Source: Parapedobacter deserti (lineage in GTDB: Bacteria > Bacteroidota > Bacteroidia > Sphingobacteriales > Sphingobacteriaceae). From it: DNA of 64,000 nt. Numbering within the stretch: the stretch's first letter is position 1; each line of letters begins with the position of its first letter. Below, in pieces: positions 18,688 to 27,236 of the stretch. Below the pieces are notes generated by a model, which saw only the letters and a program-made list of their open reading frames with translations, ran no database searches and was not told the origin of the DNA. The position numbers and the translations under genes were made by a program. The stretch lies in the NCBI RefSeq assembly GCF_042646065.1, contig NZ_JBHRTA010000037.1:124001-188000 (forward strand). The letters run 5' to 3'.

Positions 18688-19380
18688 TTAGGACTCCCCA
18701 GCTTCCCGCATTGCTTCCTGTTTCATTTTGTCGTTGGCGACAATGACGATCTCCACACGGCGGTTTTGTGCTCGGCCGCTTTCAGTGCTATTGTCAGCAA
18801 TGGGTTCATGAAAACTGCGGCCTTCCGTTTTTATGCGCCGCGATGCCAGTCCTTGAGACACGGCGTAATCCCTTACCGTTTTCGCCCTCCGCTCAGAAAG
18901 CCCTTGATTATACTTATCGGTGCCTGTATTATCGGTATGCCCGATAACAAGAATGTCGGTATCGGGATTTTCGTTAAGTGAGGCGACAAGGTTTTTGATG
19001 TTCGCACGCGCATCGGGTTTGACATCTGTCTTGTCAAAGTCGAACAGGATCCCCGAATCAAACTTGACGATAATCCCTTCATCGGCCTTGATGACTTCTG
19101 CCCCAGCAACGGTACGTTCAATCTCCGCAGCCTGCTTATCCATCTTTTTTCCGATGAGCCCGCCGGCTACACCGCCTATTGCTGCACCGGCGAGCACCCC
19201 TACCGCTGTATTTCCAGCTTTATTGCCGATGATAGCCCCTAATGCGCCTCCTGCCACAGCGCCCGTAGCCGCACCTTTCTGGGTGCCGCTCATAGACTGA
19301 ATGGTGCTGCAACTACCCAGCAGCATAGCTGACGTAGCTACTGAGAGCCCAAATAAGGCTATTTTTCTGTTCGTTATCAT
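18688..19380 (-). CDS. OmpA family lipoprotein with glycine zipper
   Basis: 230 residues from ATG at 19380 (MITNRKIALFG); an upstream in-frame ATG would add a 15-residue basic tail before the signal peptide and is unlikely. The lipobox is LLGSC. Residues about 30-80 form a glycine-zipper segment (GAVAGGALGAIIGNKAGNTA and more). The C-terminal OmpA domain has FDFDKTDVKPDA, VIGHTDNTGTDKYNQ, LSERRAKTV and AQNRRVEI, which bind peptidoglycan. It probably anchors the outer membrane to the cell wall. It resembles E. coli YiaD in layout. Confidence 0.9.
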   Translation of the reverse strand: MITNRKIALFGLSVATSAMLLGSCSTIQSMSGTQKGAATGAVAGGALGAIIGNKAGNTAVGVLAGAAIGGVAGGLIGKKMDKQAAEIERTVAGAEVIKADEGIIVKFDSGILFDFDKTDVKPDARANIKNLVASLNENPDTDILVIGHTDNTGTDKYNQGLSERRAKTVRDYAVSQGLASRRIKTEGRSFHEPIADNSTESGRAQNRRVEIVIVANDKMKQEAMREAGES

Positions 19381-19453
19381 AGTGTATGTTTTTTTGTAAC
19401 GCAACCTATGCAAACGAGATGCCAAAATACGAGATCACGGGCGATACAACAAA

Positions 19454-20215
19454 CTATCGAACCGAATCGACTTCAAGCTTGGGAAGCTTGGGGGCAGCCG
19501 GTCGGCCATCTCGGTTGAATTGCTCGAATGATTGTACGATGTATGCGGTCAGATCGTACTCAGCCCAGTACTGCGCCTTTTCAAAAGATGGACGGTACCA
19601 GATCATGAAATTGGTTAAGTCATCGCCTTCCAGATCGGTCAGTTCCTGGATTTTTGCTCTGCTGAATTTCCTGTCTACGTCCGTTTCCGCAAGCTCCCGC
19701 TCCATGTAGTTTGCAAAGCGCCTGGCATTTCGCGGTGTACGGCCGAATAACTCGTAGAGTGAGGTGATGGGATTGAATATATACGCCAAAACGGGAGGTT
19801 TACCGTCATAGTAGACGCCTTGCTTGCGGTAGCCGCGCATGGCATCGCGGAGCTCGGCCTCCTTGCTCATCCGGTTTACGTCAACTTGATCCAGCATCAC
19901 ACTCCCGGGGCTCATGTCAATGAGGATGTCACTCAATGTCTTAACTTCTGTAACTGCGGTTTCATACCCCATCAACATCGCCGTAAGGGTATCTCCCACG
20001 GAAGCATAGATTTCGAACGTACCCAATCCCGAGGATGCCACTGTTTGGCCGGTGCTTTGGTTGATGACTGTAACACTGCCCAGCCGCTTGCTTGTACCGG
20101 CCTCTACGACAATGCCGCGGATATTGCCCGACTCCTGAGGATAAATGCACAAGGGAGACACGCAAATGAAAACGAAAAGCGCTATTTCAAAAAGACGACG
20201 CATATCTATTTCCAT
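19454..20215 (-). CDS. Carboxypeptidase-regulatory-like domain protein, exported
   Basis: 253 residues with an N-terminal hydrophobic signal (LFEIALFVFICVSPLCIYP). Residues about 30-105 form a CarboxypepD_reg-like beta-sandwich (GNIRGIVVEAGTSKRLGSV, ASSGLGTFEIYASVGDTL). The rest is helical and polar with PITSLYELFGRTPRNARRF and NFMIWYRPSFEKAQYWAEYD, a pattern I recognise from uncharacterised Bacteroidota proteins but cannot name. No TonB plug or barrel follows. Likely periplasmic or outer-membrane associated; function unknown. Confidence 0.7.
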   Translation of the reverse strand: MEIDMRRLFEIALFVFICVSPLCIYPQESGNIRGIVVEAGTSKRLGSVTVINQSTGQTVASSGLGTFEIYASVGDTLTAMLMGYETAVTEVKTLSDILIDMSPGSVMLDQVDVNRMSKEAELRDAMRGYRKQGVYYDGKPPVLAYIFNPITSLYELFGRTPRNARRFANYMERELAETDVDRKFSRAKIQELTDLEGDDLTNFMIWYRPSFEKAQYWAEYDLTAYIVQSFEQFNRDGRPAAPKLPKLEVDSVR

Positions 20216-20267
20216 TTGACTGTTTTTTATACTAACGTTTAAATAGTTCTTTTCTTATACCCGGTCG

Positions 20268-20669
20268 CTAACGCTTAGCATATGGATAAAACACAAAATT
20301 GGCACCCTGTGGAACGACCACGAATATACAAATGAAATCTTCGGGCTTCTTGTATTGCTTGATGAATTGCGCTTTTCGGTCTTCGTTGATAATCCCCCGC
20401 TCCACAAATTCCTCCAATGTGGAGGCATGGACAGACCATTCCGTGCCCAATTCGTTCCTATCCAATATCAGTTCGCCGACGCTGACTTCATGTTGGTGGG
20501 CTATAAATATCGGATAAGCGGACAACCCTTCAGCCATGATTTCCACAGCGATTTCCTTGATGGATTCGCTGTAAAAATCCAAGTCGACCTTCAAGCTTTT
20601 CAATGGGCTGTCTTTCTTTGGCTGCCCATCATCGCCTGCTTGCGCAGAAAGCAAATCCTGTAGCTCCAT
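20268..20669 (-). CDS. Conserved hypothetical protein
   Basis: 133 residues, no signal peptide or membrane segment. It is acidic, with LKVDLDFYSESIKEIAVEIM and AYPIFIAHQHEVSVGELIL followed by an alternating beta pattern (FICIFVVVPQGANFVFYPY). It starts 6 bases after the rlmD stop codon and is the last gene of the mutY-to-rlmD run. I do not recognise a named domain. Confidence 0.65.
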   Translation of the reverse strand: MELQDLLSAQAGDDGQPKKDSPLKSLKVDLDFYSESIKEIAVEIMAEGLSAYPIFIAHQHEVSVGELILDRNELGTEWSVHASTLEEFVERGIINEDRKAQFIKQYKKPEDFICIFVVVPQGANFVFYPYAKR

Positions 20670-20674
20670 AACTT

Positions 20675-22087
20675 CTACTTTTTTAATGTCAGCAATACTA
20701 CATTTTCGACATGTTGCGTATGTGGGAACATGTCTACCGGCCGTATTCTGCTGACATCATATTTTCCGGTAAGCAACGCAACATCCCTCGCTTGGGTAGC
20801 TGCATTGCAGCTTACATATACGATTTTCGGTGCTTCTATTTCCAATAAACGTGCCACCACATCCGCATGCATACCAGCGCGGGGCGGATCGGTAATAACC
20901 ACGTCAGGTCTCCCATGTTCGGAGATAAATTGCGCGGTAAGCACATCTTTCATATCTCCTGCAAAAAATTGAGTATTACCGATGCCATTTACCGCCGAAT
21001 TGATGCGGGCGTCCTCGATGGCCGAAGGCACGTATTCCACACCAATTACCTGACGCACCTGCCGGGCAACAAAATTAGCAATCGTGCCCGCACCGGTGTA
21101 TAGGTCATATACCCGCTCGTGGCCCTCGAACGCCGCAAAATCACGCGCTATTTTGTAAAGTTCATGAGCCTGTGCAGAATTGGTCTGGTAAAACGACTTG
21201 GGACCAATCTTAAACCGCAGTCCATCCATTTCTTCAACGATATAGTCGCGCCCTGCATACCGATGGACGTCCTGGTCAAATATGGTATCATTTTTCTTCT
21301 GATTAACCACGTACAGCAACGATGTGATTTCGGGAAACTCGCTTTCGAGGAAAGCCATGGTCTTTTCGACGGTTTCCGCATCGGCGTAGGCGAATACGAC
21401 GATAACCATCAGCTCACCGGTGGATGCTATACGGATGATGAGGTTACGCAGTGCTCCTTCGTGTTGGCGGAGGTCGTAAAACGATATCTGCTGTTGTAGG
21501 GCAAAATCTCGCAATTTGTTACGGATATCATTTGACGGTGCCTGCTGCAAATAGCAGTGTTCAATGTTTAAAATCTTATCGAACCGTGACGGCACGTGAA
21601 AACCCAACGCATCCATCTGCATGCTTTCCTGCGCATCGTCGAAATCGGTGAGCCACCGTTTATTGGAAAAAGTATATTCCAGTTTGTTGCGATAGTACTG
21701 CGTCTGGGGAGCCGGCAATATTTCCTCCATCTGCGATGTGTCTATCTTTCCTAAACGGAGAAGGGCATTGGCCACACCTTGTTGTTTATAGGTCAACTGC
21801 GCTGCATACTCCATGTGCTGCCACTTGCAACCACCGCATATACCGAAGTGCTGGCAAAGAGGAGACACACGGTGCGGAGATGCCGTGGTCAACCGGGATA
21901 TTTTTGCTTCAACAAAGTTCTTCTTTTTACGTATCAATTCTACATCCACCACATCGCCCGGGATGGCTTTATCCACAAAAAGGACAAGTTCGTCCGCCTT
22001 TCCTACACCCTTACCTTCTTCGGCGATGTCAACGATCGGAATGTTGGACAATATGCGCTGTTCCGGTGGAATCCTTCTTCTGCTCAT
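20675..22087 (-). CDS. rlmD: 23S rRNA (uracil(1939)-C(5))-methyltransferase
   Basis: 470 residues from ATG at 22087 (MSRRRIPPEQ). The frame is open 45 codons further upstream, but that part reads into the end of the tetR gene and lacks homology. A TRAM-like N-terminus is followed by the iron-sulfur cysteines CQHFGICGGCKWQHMEY, the SAM motif VYDLYTGAGTIANF, VITDPPRAGMH and the catalytic VSCNAATQARD. This set is typical of RlmD/RumA. Some family members act on m5U747 instead. A minus-strand TACCTTTA at 22091-22098 may give it a promoter of its own. Confidence 0.92.
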   Translation of the reverse strand: MSRRRIPPEQRILSNIPIVDIAEEGKGVGKADELVLFVDKAIPGDVVDVELIRKKKNFVEAKISRLTTASPHRVSPLCQHFGICGGCKWQHMEYAAQLTYKQQGVANALLRLGKIDTSQMEEILPAPQTQYYRNKLEYTFSNKRWLTDFDDAQESMQMDALGFHVPSRFDKILNIEHCYLQQAPSNDIRNKLRDFALQQQISFYDLRQHEGALRNLIIRIASTGELMVIVVFAYADAETVEKTMAFLESEFPEITSLLYVVNQKKNDTIFDQDVHRYAGRDYIVEEMDGLRFKIGPKSFYQTNSAQAHELYKIARDFAAFEGHERVYDLYTGAGTIANFVARQVRQVIGVEYVPSAIEDARINSAVNGIGNTQFFAGDMKDVLTAQFISEHGRPDVVITDPPRAGMHADVVARLLEIEAPKIVYVSCNAATQARDVALLTGKYDVSRIRPVDMFPHTQHVENVVLLTLKK

Positions 22088-22121
22088 AAGGGTGTAAAGG
22101 TACGGGTTTTTTACCGCTCTT

Positions 22122-22700
22122 TTATAGCGAAACCGTGGCTTTGACCAGATAAGGCAGGATTTCTTTCTGGAAGGAAACGAAATTTTTGCGGACATCAGCC
22201 TCGCTGACTGAGGTAAAGGCAAAAGAAAATACGATGTTTTTACTCGCCTTTATGAGGAAGGTCAGCTTTTCTGGCTCAACAGCTTCGCCAATTGCGGTAT
22301 TATTGATAAAAGAACTGATAAGCAGAAACTCCAGGTCATCGGATAGGGTACGGAGGTACTCCTGGGTGTTGGTGGATTCCCGGATAAAATCCCAGCCGAG
22401 AAACTCGTTGCATATCGTATAGGTAAGTCTGCTAACACGCAGGATGGTATTGCTTAGATAGGTCTCGAGGTCTTCCTGTTTATTGTATTTGCCAAGCAGG
22501 TCATCTACACTCTCGCGGATATAGTCCATTAGAATGGCGTGCAGCACCAACTCCTTACTATCAAAATACTTGTAAATCGTCGCTTTGGCGATTTTAGCCT
22601 TTCTGGCGATTTCATTGACACTGGTCTTTTTATAACCATATCGCCTGAAAAGTTCGCGCGCCGCTTTCTTGATCGATTCTTTTACTTTGTCGGCTTCCAT
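22122..22700 (-). CDS. TetR/AcrR family transcriptional regulator
   Basis: 192 residues. The N-terminal helix-turn-helix is typical (AARELFRRYGYKKTSVNEIA, then KAKIAKATIYKYFDSKELV). The C-terminal ligand-binding part is not recognised. Its ATG overlaps the stop of the preceding gene as TAATG, which suggests translational coupling to the Rieske-like lipoprotein. The ligand and targets are unknown. Confidence 0.88.
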   Translation of the reverse strand: MEADKVKESIKKAARELFRRYGYKKTSVNEIARKAKIAKATIYKYFDSKELVLHAILMDYIRESVDDLLGKYNKQEDLETYLSNTILRVSRLTYTICNEFLGWDFIRESTNTQEYLRTLSDDLEFLLISSFINNTAIGEAVEPEKLTFLIKASKNIVFSFAFTSVSEADVRKNFVSFQKEILPYLVKATVSL

Positions 22701-23113
22701 TAATTTGACACGATTATGGTCTCGCCGTCCCGACGTGCATGGTACGGTTTAAGGGGACACTCGGCGATTTCCGCCGGAGAACCGTTGACCAACAAGTAGC
22801 GAGCGCCAGAACATGGATCTTTGGCTACGATACCACCTTCTTCAACTTCAACTGCGCACCGCTTTTCGGGGTTTACCGTGCTACAGCGGTCATATGCAAT
22901 GTATCCGCTGCCAGTATTGACCACAATCAGGCCAGCTACACCGCCACGTCCCGTTATTGCATACCCCCCCGGGGTGTAGAGTTGAGAATGCTGAACCATG
23001 GAAATCTGTTCTATTACCGGTACGTTTTGCACCACGTTGCACCCCCCCTTCTTGCAGCCTATGGGAATCGACACAGTGATAATGAGTACAATATAACAGA
23101 CAGCCCTGACCAT
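22700..23113 (-). CDS. Rieske-fold-like lipoprotein lacking the usual cluster ligands
   Basis: 137 residues. A lipoprotein signal ends at IPIGC (Cys about 19). The C-terminal part resembles the Rieske fold of small Bacteroidota proteins: YDRCSTVNPEKRCAVEVEE, then DPCSGARYLLVNGSPAEI and CPLKPYHARRDG. A true [2Fe-2S] Rieske site needs two CxH pairs; here no Cys is followed by x-His. The remaining cysteines might form disulfides. It begins directly after the pheS stop codon and overlaps tetR by one base. The fold call is an inference by eye. Confidence 0.55.
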   Translation of the reverse strand: MVRAVCYIVLIITVSIPIGCKKGGCNVVQNVPVIEQISMVQHSQLYTPGGYAITGRGGVAGLIVVNTGSGYIAYDRCSTVNPEKRCAVEVEEGGIVAKDPCSGARYLLVNGSPAEIAECPLKPYHARRDGETIIVSN

Positions 23114-24151
23114 CTAAATGAGTTCCGTTTCAAACTGGCTAAGAAAGCGTAGATCGTTCTCTGAAAATAACCGCAGGTCCTTAATCTCATACTTGAGGTT
23201 GGTGATCCGTTCAACCCCCATACCAAATGCAAAGCCGCTATACCGCTCGCTATCAATTCCGCAATTTTTTAACACGTTGGGGTCAACCATACCGCAACCG
23301 AGGATTTCCACCCATCCCGAACCCTTGCACATGGTACATCCCGCACCCTTGCATATCGTGCAGCTGATATCCATCTCTGCGGAAGGCTCGGTAAACGGGA
23401 AATATGAAGGGCGGAAACGCACTTTGGTATCTTCACCAAACAGTTCCTGCACGAAGTGATACAAGGTCTGTTTCAGGTCGGCAAATGATACCCCCTCATC
23501 CACATATAAGCCTTCCACCTGATGGAAAAAGCAGTGTGCGCGTGCGGAAATGGCTTCGTTGCGATATACCCTTCCCGGCATGATGGCGCGGAACGGAGGA
23601 GTACCGCTTTCCATCATACGCACCTGTACAGACGAGGTGTGTGTGCGCAAGGCAATATCATTTCCTTCCTGCTTTCTGACGAAAAATGTGTCTTGCATAT
23701 CCCGCGCAGGATGTTCAGGTGGAAAATTAAGTGCCGAGAAATTGTGCCAGTCATCCTCAATTTCCGGCCCCTCGGCCACTGTGAATCCCAATTTCTTGAA
23801 TATCTCCACGATTTCCTTTCTCACCAGAGATAACGGGTGCCGTGAGCCGAATACAAACCCTGCACCGGGAAGGGTAAGGTCTTCCTGCTCACCCGTTGAA
23901 GACTGTGCAGCAGAAGCGAACTGCGTCTGCAATATCTTATATTTTTGTTCGGCTGCCTGCTTTAACTCATTTAATGTTTGGCCAAGCATGCGCTTCTGCT
24001 CAGCTGGCACAGACTTAAATTCCTCAAACAGGCTACGCACCACGCCCTTGGCAACCAGGAACTTTAGCCGGAATGCCTCCACATCATCACCGGATTGCGG
24101 CGAAAACCGTTCTATTTCTTCCGTACAACGTTGTATCTTTTCTTGCAACAT
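23114..24151 (-). CDS. pheS: Phenylalanine--tRNA ligase alpha subunit
   Basis: 345 residues from ATG at 24151 (MLQEKIQRC). The frame is open for 56 codons more, but that part overlaps the end of ssb and is not homologous. An N-terminal coiled coil precedes the class II core: GFVFGSRHPLSLVRKEIVEI, MPGRVYRNEAISARAHCFFH (motif 2) and GFAFGMGVERI (motif 3). It carries the CxxCxGxGCxxCKGSGW insertion seen in Bacteroidota PheS, probably a metal site. pheT is not adjacent. Confidence 0.95.
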   Translation of the reverse strand: MLQEKIQRCTEEIERFSPQSGDDVEAFRLKFLVAKGVVRSLFEEFKSVPAEQKRMLGQTLNELKQAAEQKYKILQTQFASAAQSSTGEQEDLTLPGAGFVFGSRHPLSLVRKEIVEIFKKLGFTVAEGPEIEDDWHNFSALNFPPEHPARDMQDTFFVRKQEGNDIALRTHTSSVQVRMMESGTPPFRAIMPGRVYRNEAISARAHCFFHQVEGLYVDEGVSFADLKQTLYHFVQELFGEDTKVRFRPSYFPFTEPSAEMDISCTICKGAGCTMCKGSGWVEILGCGMVDPNVLKNCGIDSERYSGFAFGMGVERITNLKYEIKDLRLFSENDLRFLSQFETELI

Positions 24152-24203
24152 GACGCCAAAGATAGGAATTTCTCTGCAGCACGGGCAACTACCGACTATC
24201 AGT

Positions 24204-24653
24204 TCAAAAATGCGTATCTTCTTCGCCGTCGTTTTCCTTAAAATCGACGTTGGATTGCGTATCGCCTGTTTTTTTTGCAGGTTGTTCGGCAGCATTACCC
24301 GTGGCACTTGGGGGATCAAAATCGCTTTTTCGTCCCAACAGGGTGAAAGTTTCTGCGACCACTTCGGTGGTGTAGCGCCTGATTCCCTCCCTGTCTTCGT
24401 ATGTCCGCGTACGCAACTTACCTTCTACATACACCAATTTGCCTTTGAACAGGTACTTCGCAGCTACTTCGGCCAGCCCGCGCCACATGACAATGTTGTG
24501 CCATTCGGTTTGCTCAACCTTACGCCCGTCCTTGTGGTAAATCTCCGACGTAGCTAGCGGAAAGCTTGCGACAGTAACATTTCCGTCCAAATGGCGGACT
24601 TCCGGGTCTTTGCCCAAATGGCCTACTAAGATAACTTTGTTAACACCTGACAT
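24204..24653 (-). CDS. ssb: Single-stranded DNA-binding protein
   Basis: 149 residues. The OB fold covers residues 1-108 (MSGVNKVILVGHLGKDPEVR, then TEWHNIVMWRGLAEVAAKYL and GKLVYVEGKLRTRTYEDREG). A disordered linker ends in GEEDTHF, a variant of the DDDIPF tip that recruits partner proteins: acidic and ending in Phe but with TH before it. It is 5 bases downstream of mutY, so the two repair genes are cotranscribed. It could be a secondary SSB. Confidence 0.92.
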   Translation of the reverse strand: MSGVNKVILVGHLGKDPEVRHLDGNVTVASFPLATSEIYHKDGRKVEQTEWHNIVMWRGLAEVAAKYLFKGKLVYVEGKLRTRTYEDREGIRRYTTEVVAETFTLLGRKSDFDPPSATGNAAEQPAKKTGDTQSNVDFKENDGEEDTHF

Positions 24654-24658
24654 ATAAT

Positions 24659-25720
24659 TTAGGTATAATATCCAACCATATAATTCTTTAAAAAAGAATA
24701 AATTAGTTTCGGTTTAGCTAATGTACCCAAATCTTTTATAAAAACATAATTCCACTGCATTTTTTTGATATCGGGGGCCCTGCTGGGTGTGACCTCGAAA
24801 AACTGGGCAAACAGGTTTTGATGGCTCAGCACATGTTTTACCGGGCCGGACACCAGCTTCATACCTGCGTTGGTGCCGAAACAGGCCTTCACCTCATCCA
24901 TGGCGGCCAGTTCGTGCGGTGCTGCTTGACTTGACGTTTCAATTAACGGCAGTTCATACAGGTTTTCCCAGATATCCCCCTTCCCACGTTTGCTCATCAA
25001 CAGGCGGTCGTCTGCCTTCACCACAAAATAGTTGAAATAGCGGTTTCGGCTGGCCTTGCCTTTTATTTTGACAGGCAGGTTGCCCACACGCCCTTCATTG
25101 ACAGCCCGGCAGTCCAGCCTGAGCACACAGGTTGCGCAAGCCGGATTCTTAGGCCTGCATTGCAGCGCACCGAACTCCATCACCGACTGGTTGTACCATC
25201 CGGGGTTTTGATGGTCGAGCAGGTCTTGCGCCAAACTTAGAAAGCGTTTTTTCCCTTTGGTTGAATTGATTGGGTCATCAATACCGAAATATCTGGACAG
25301 CACGCGGAATACATTTCCATCCACCACCGCCCTCGCTTCATTAGCTGAAAACGAGGCGATAGCGGCGGCTGTATATTCTCCTATTCCCTTTAGTTTAATG
25401 AGCTCTTCGTAGTTCGTAGGAAAAGCGCCGCCATATTCCTGCACCACTGCCTTGGCCGCTCGATGCATGTTGCGTGCCCTAGAATAGTAGCCCAGTCCCT
25501 GCCAGTGGAGCAATATTTCATCTTCGTCAGCGCTCGCAAATGATACAACATCGGGATATTGCGATACAAAACGATGAAAATAAGGCAACCCTTGCTCCAC
25601 CCGGGTTTGCTGAAGGATAACTTCAGAAAGCCAGATGATATAAGGATTTGTGGTACGGCGCCACGGGAGATCCCGCTTATGCCGGCTATACCACGCCATG
25701 ATTTCGTTGGAAAACGCCAT
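24659..25720 (-). CDS. mutY: A/G-specific adenine glycosylase
   Basis: 353 residues. LSEVILQQTRVEQGLPYFHRF holds the catalytic Glu, LKGIGEYTAAAIASF is the helix-hairpin-helix, and VVDGNVFRVLSRYF carries the catalytic Asp. The iron-sulfur cluster site is C-x6-C-x2-C-x5-C (CRPKNPACATCVLRLDC). A NUDIX-like 8-oxoG recognition domain follows. It removes adenine opposite 8-oxoguanine. It is the first gene of the minus-strand run and is divergent from miaB, 99 bases away. Confidence 0.94.
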   Translation of the reverse strand: MAFSNEIMAWYSRHKRDLPWRRTTNPYIIWLSEVILQQTRVEQGLPYFHRFVSQYPDVVSFASADEDEILLHWQGLGYYSRARNMHRAAKAVVQEYGGAFPTNYEELIKLKGIGEYTAAAIASFSANEARAVVDGNVFRVLSRYFGIDDPINSTKGKKRFLSLAQDLLDHQNPGWYNQSVMEFGALQCRPKNPACATCVLRLDCRAVNEGRVGNLPVKIKGKASRNRYFNYFVVKADDRLLMSKRGKGDIWENLYELPLIETSSQAAPHELAAMDEVKACFGTNAGMKLVSGPVKHVLSHQNLFAQFFEVTPSRAPDIKKMQWNYVFIKDLGTLAKPKLIYSFLKNYMVGYYT

Positions 25721-25793
25721 AATGCAAAAATCTTATTTTTTTTCGAAGCCATCCCACACTCTGCCAAACTGTCATCTATTCAAAAAATATTAC

Positions 25794-25801
25794 TAACTTT
25801 G
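25794..25801 (+). promoter_or_regulatory. Promoter -7 box (TAACTTTG) of miaB
   Basis: TAACTTTG matches TAnnTTTG, 18 bases before the miaB start codon. No good -33 box is visible. Confidence 0.5.
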
Positions 25802-25819
25802 CAGGCTTAATCAATAACG

Positions 25820-27223
25820 ATGTTTGAGATACCGACAAGTACGAAACAGCACGACGAGTCGCGGCAGGGAGAGGCATTGCTGCTGGAGAACAATTCGCAA
25901 AGAAGCAACGGCCGCAAGCTATATATTGAAAGTTATGGTTGCCAAATGAATTTCTCTGACAGTGAAATTGTTGCATCCATTCTGCTCGACAAAGGTTTTG
26001 AAACGACACGTGACTATAAAGAGGCCGATGTAATATTTATCAACACCTGTTCTATACGGGAAAATGCGGAGCAACGCGTACGAAACCGGTTGAAGGAATT
26101 CGAGTCTGCCAAAGCAAAAAATCCCGGAATGGTAGTGGGCGTATTAGGTTGCATGGCCGAGCGGCTGAAATCAAAATTTCTTGAAGAAGAAAAATTGGTG
26201 GACGTGGTCGTGGGGCCAGATGCTTACCGTGACCTGCCAAACCTTATCGAAAAGGTAGATGATGGGTCTCGGGCGGTGAACGTACTACTTTCCCGGGAGG
26301 AAACCTATGCAGACATCAGCCCCGTGCGCCTCAATACAAACGGGGTAACAGCCTTTATCTCTATCATGCGCGGGTGCGACAATATGTGCTCGTTTTGCGT
26401 GGTGCCGTTCACCCGTGGACGCGAACGGAGCCGCGATCCGCAATCCATCGTAAAGGAGGCCCGCGACCTCTTCAATGCCGGATACCGGGAGGTAACCCTG
26501 TTGGGACAAAATGTCGACTCGTACAAATACGAGGCGATAACTTTCGCCCGTCTGTTGGAAATGGTTGCCCAGGTAGACCCCTTGCTGCGCGTACGCTTTT
26601 CTACTTCACACCCCAAGGATATTACCGATGAGGTGCTGCACACGATGGCCCAGCACGAAAACATTTGTAAATATATCCACCTGCCCGTACAATCAGGCAA
26701 CTCGCGCGTACTCAAACTGATGAATCGCACCTATGACCGCGAGTGGTATGTGGAGCGGGTGGATGCAATCCGCAGGATCATCCCAAACTGCGGACTTTCG
26801 ACGGATGTCATCACAGGATTCTGCAGCGAAACCGAAGCGGAGCATCAAGACACACTATCCATAATGGATTATGTCAAATTCGATTTTGCTTACATGTTTG
26901 CCTATTCGGAGCGCCCCGGCACGTTGGCCGCCAAACGCTATGCCGACGATGTGCCCGAAGCGGTAAAAAAAAGGCGGTTGACTGAAGTGGTAGACAGGCA
27001 GCGCAACCACAGCTTGGCACGGCTGCAAACCTACGTAGGGAAAACCCACAAAGTACTCATCGAAGGGTTTTCCAAACGATCGGACCGTGACTACTGCGGC
27101 CGCAACGACCAAAACACCATGGTCGTGTTTCCCGTGGATAAACGCTACAAGGTTGGCGACTACGTACATGTCTTTGCCGAACATTGTACATCGGCAACGT
27201 TGATAGGAAAGATTGTTGGTTAG
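25820..27223 (+). CDS. miaB: tRNA-2-methylthio-N6-dimethylallyladenosine synthase
   Basis: 467 residues. The N-terminal UPF0004 domain has YGCQMNFSDSE, NTCSIRE and LGCMAERLK, whose three cysteines bind the auxiliary cluster. The radical-SAM site is MRGCDNMCSFCVVPFTRGRERSR (CxxxCxxC). A TRAM domain closes the protein. It adds the methylthio group to i6A37 in tRNA. It heads a plus-strand run into the sigma-54 regulator and lptE. Confidence 0.96.
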   Translation: MFEIPTSTKQHDESRQGEALLLENNSQRSNGRKLYIESYGCQMNFSDSEIVASILLDKGFETTRDYKEADVIFINTCSIRENAEQRVRNRLKEFESAKAKNPGMVVGVLGCMAERLKSKFLEEEKLVDVVVGPDAYRDLPNLIEKVDDGSRAVNVLLSREETYADISPVRLNTNGVTAFISIMRGCDNMCSFCVVPFTRGRERSRDPQSIVKEARDLFNAGYREVTLLGQNVDSYKYEAITFARLLEMVAQVDPLLRVRFSTSHPKDITDEVLHTMAQHENICKYIHLPVQSGNSRVLKLMNRTYDREWYVERVDAIRRIIPNCGLSTDVITGFCSETEAEHQDTLSIMDYVKFDFAYMFAYSERPGTLAAKRYADDVPEAVKKRRLTEVVDRQRNHSLARLQTYVGKTHKVLIEGFSKRSDRDYCGRNDQNTMVVFPVDKRYKVGDYVHVFAEHCTSATLIGKIVG

Positions 27224-27236
27224 CATACCTAGAAAA

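Noticed and set aside
22088..22222. N-terminal extension of rlmD into the tetR gene
   Set aside because: 45 codons without family similarity, while the ATG at 22087 gives the standard start.
24152..24319. N-terminal extension of pheS across the end of ssb
   Set aside because: 56 codons with no match to PheS; the ATG at 24151 fits homologues.
23550..24557. A 335-codon plus-strand frame opposite pheS and ssb
   Set aside because: It spans two well-supported genes on the other strand; the translation is serine- and cysteine-rich as expected of a mirror frame.
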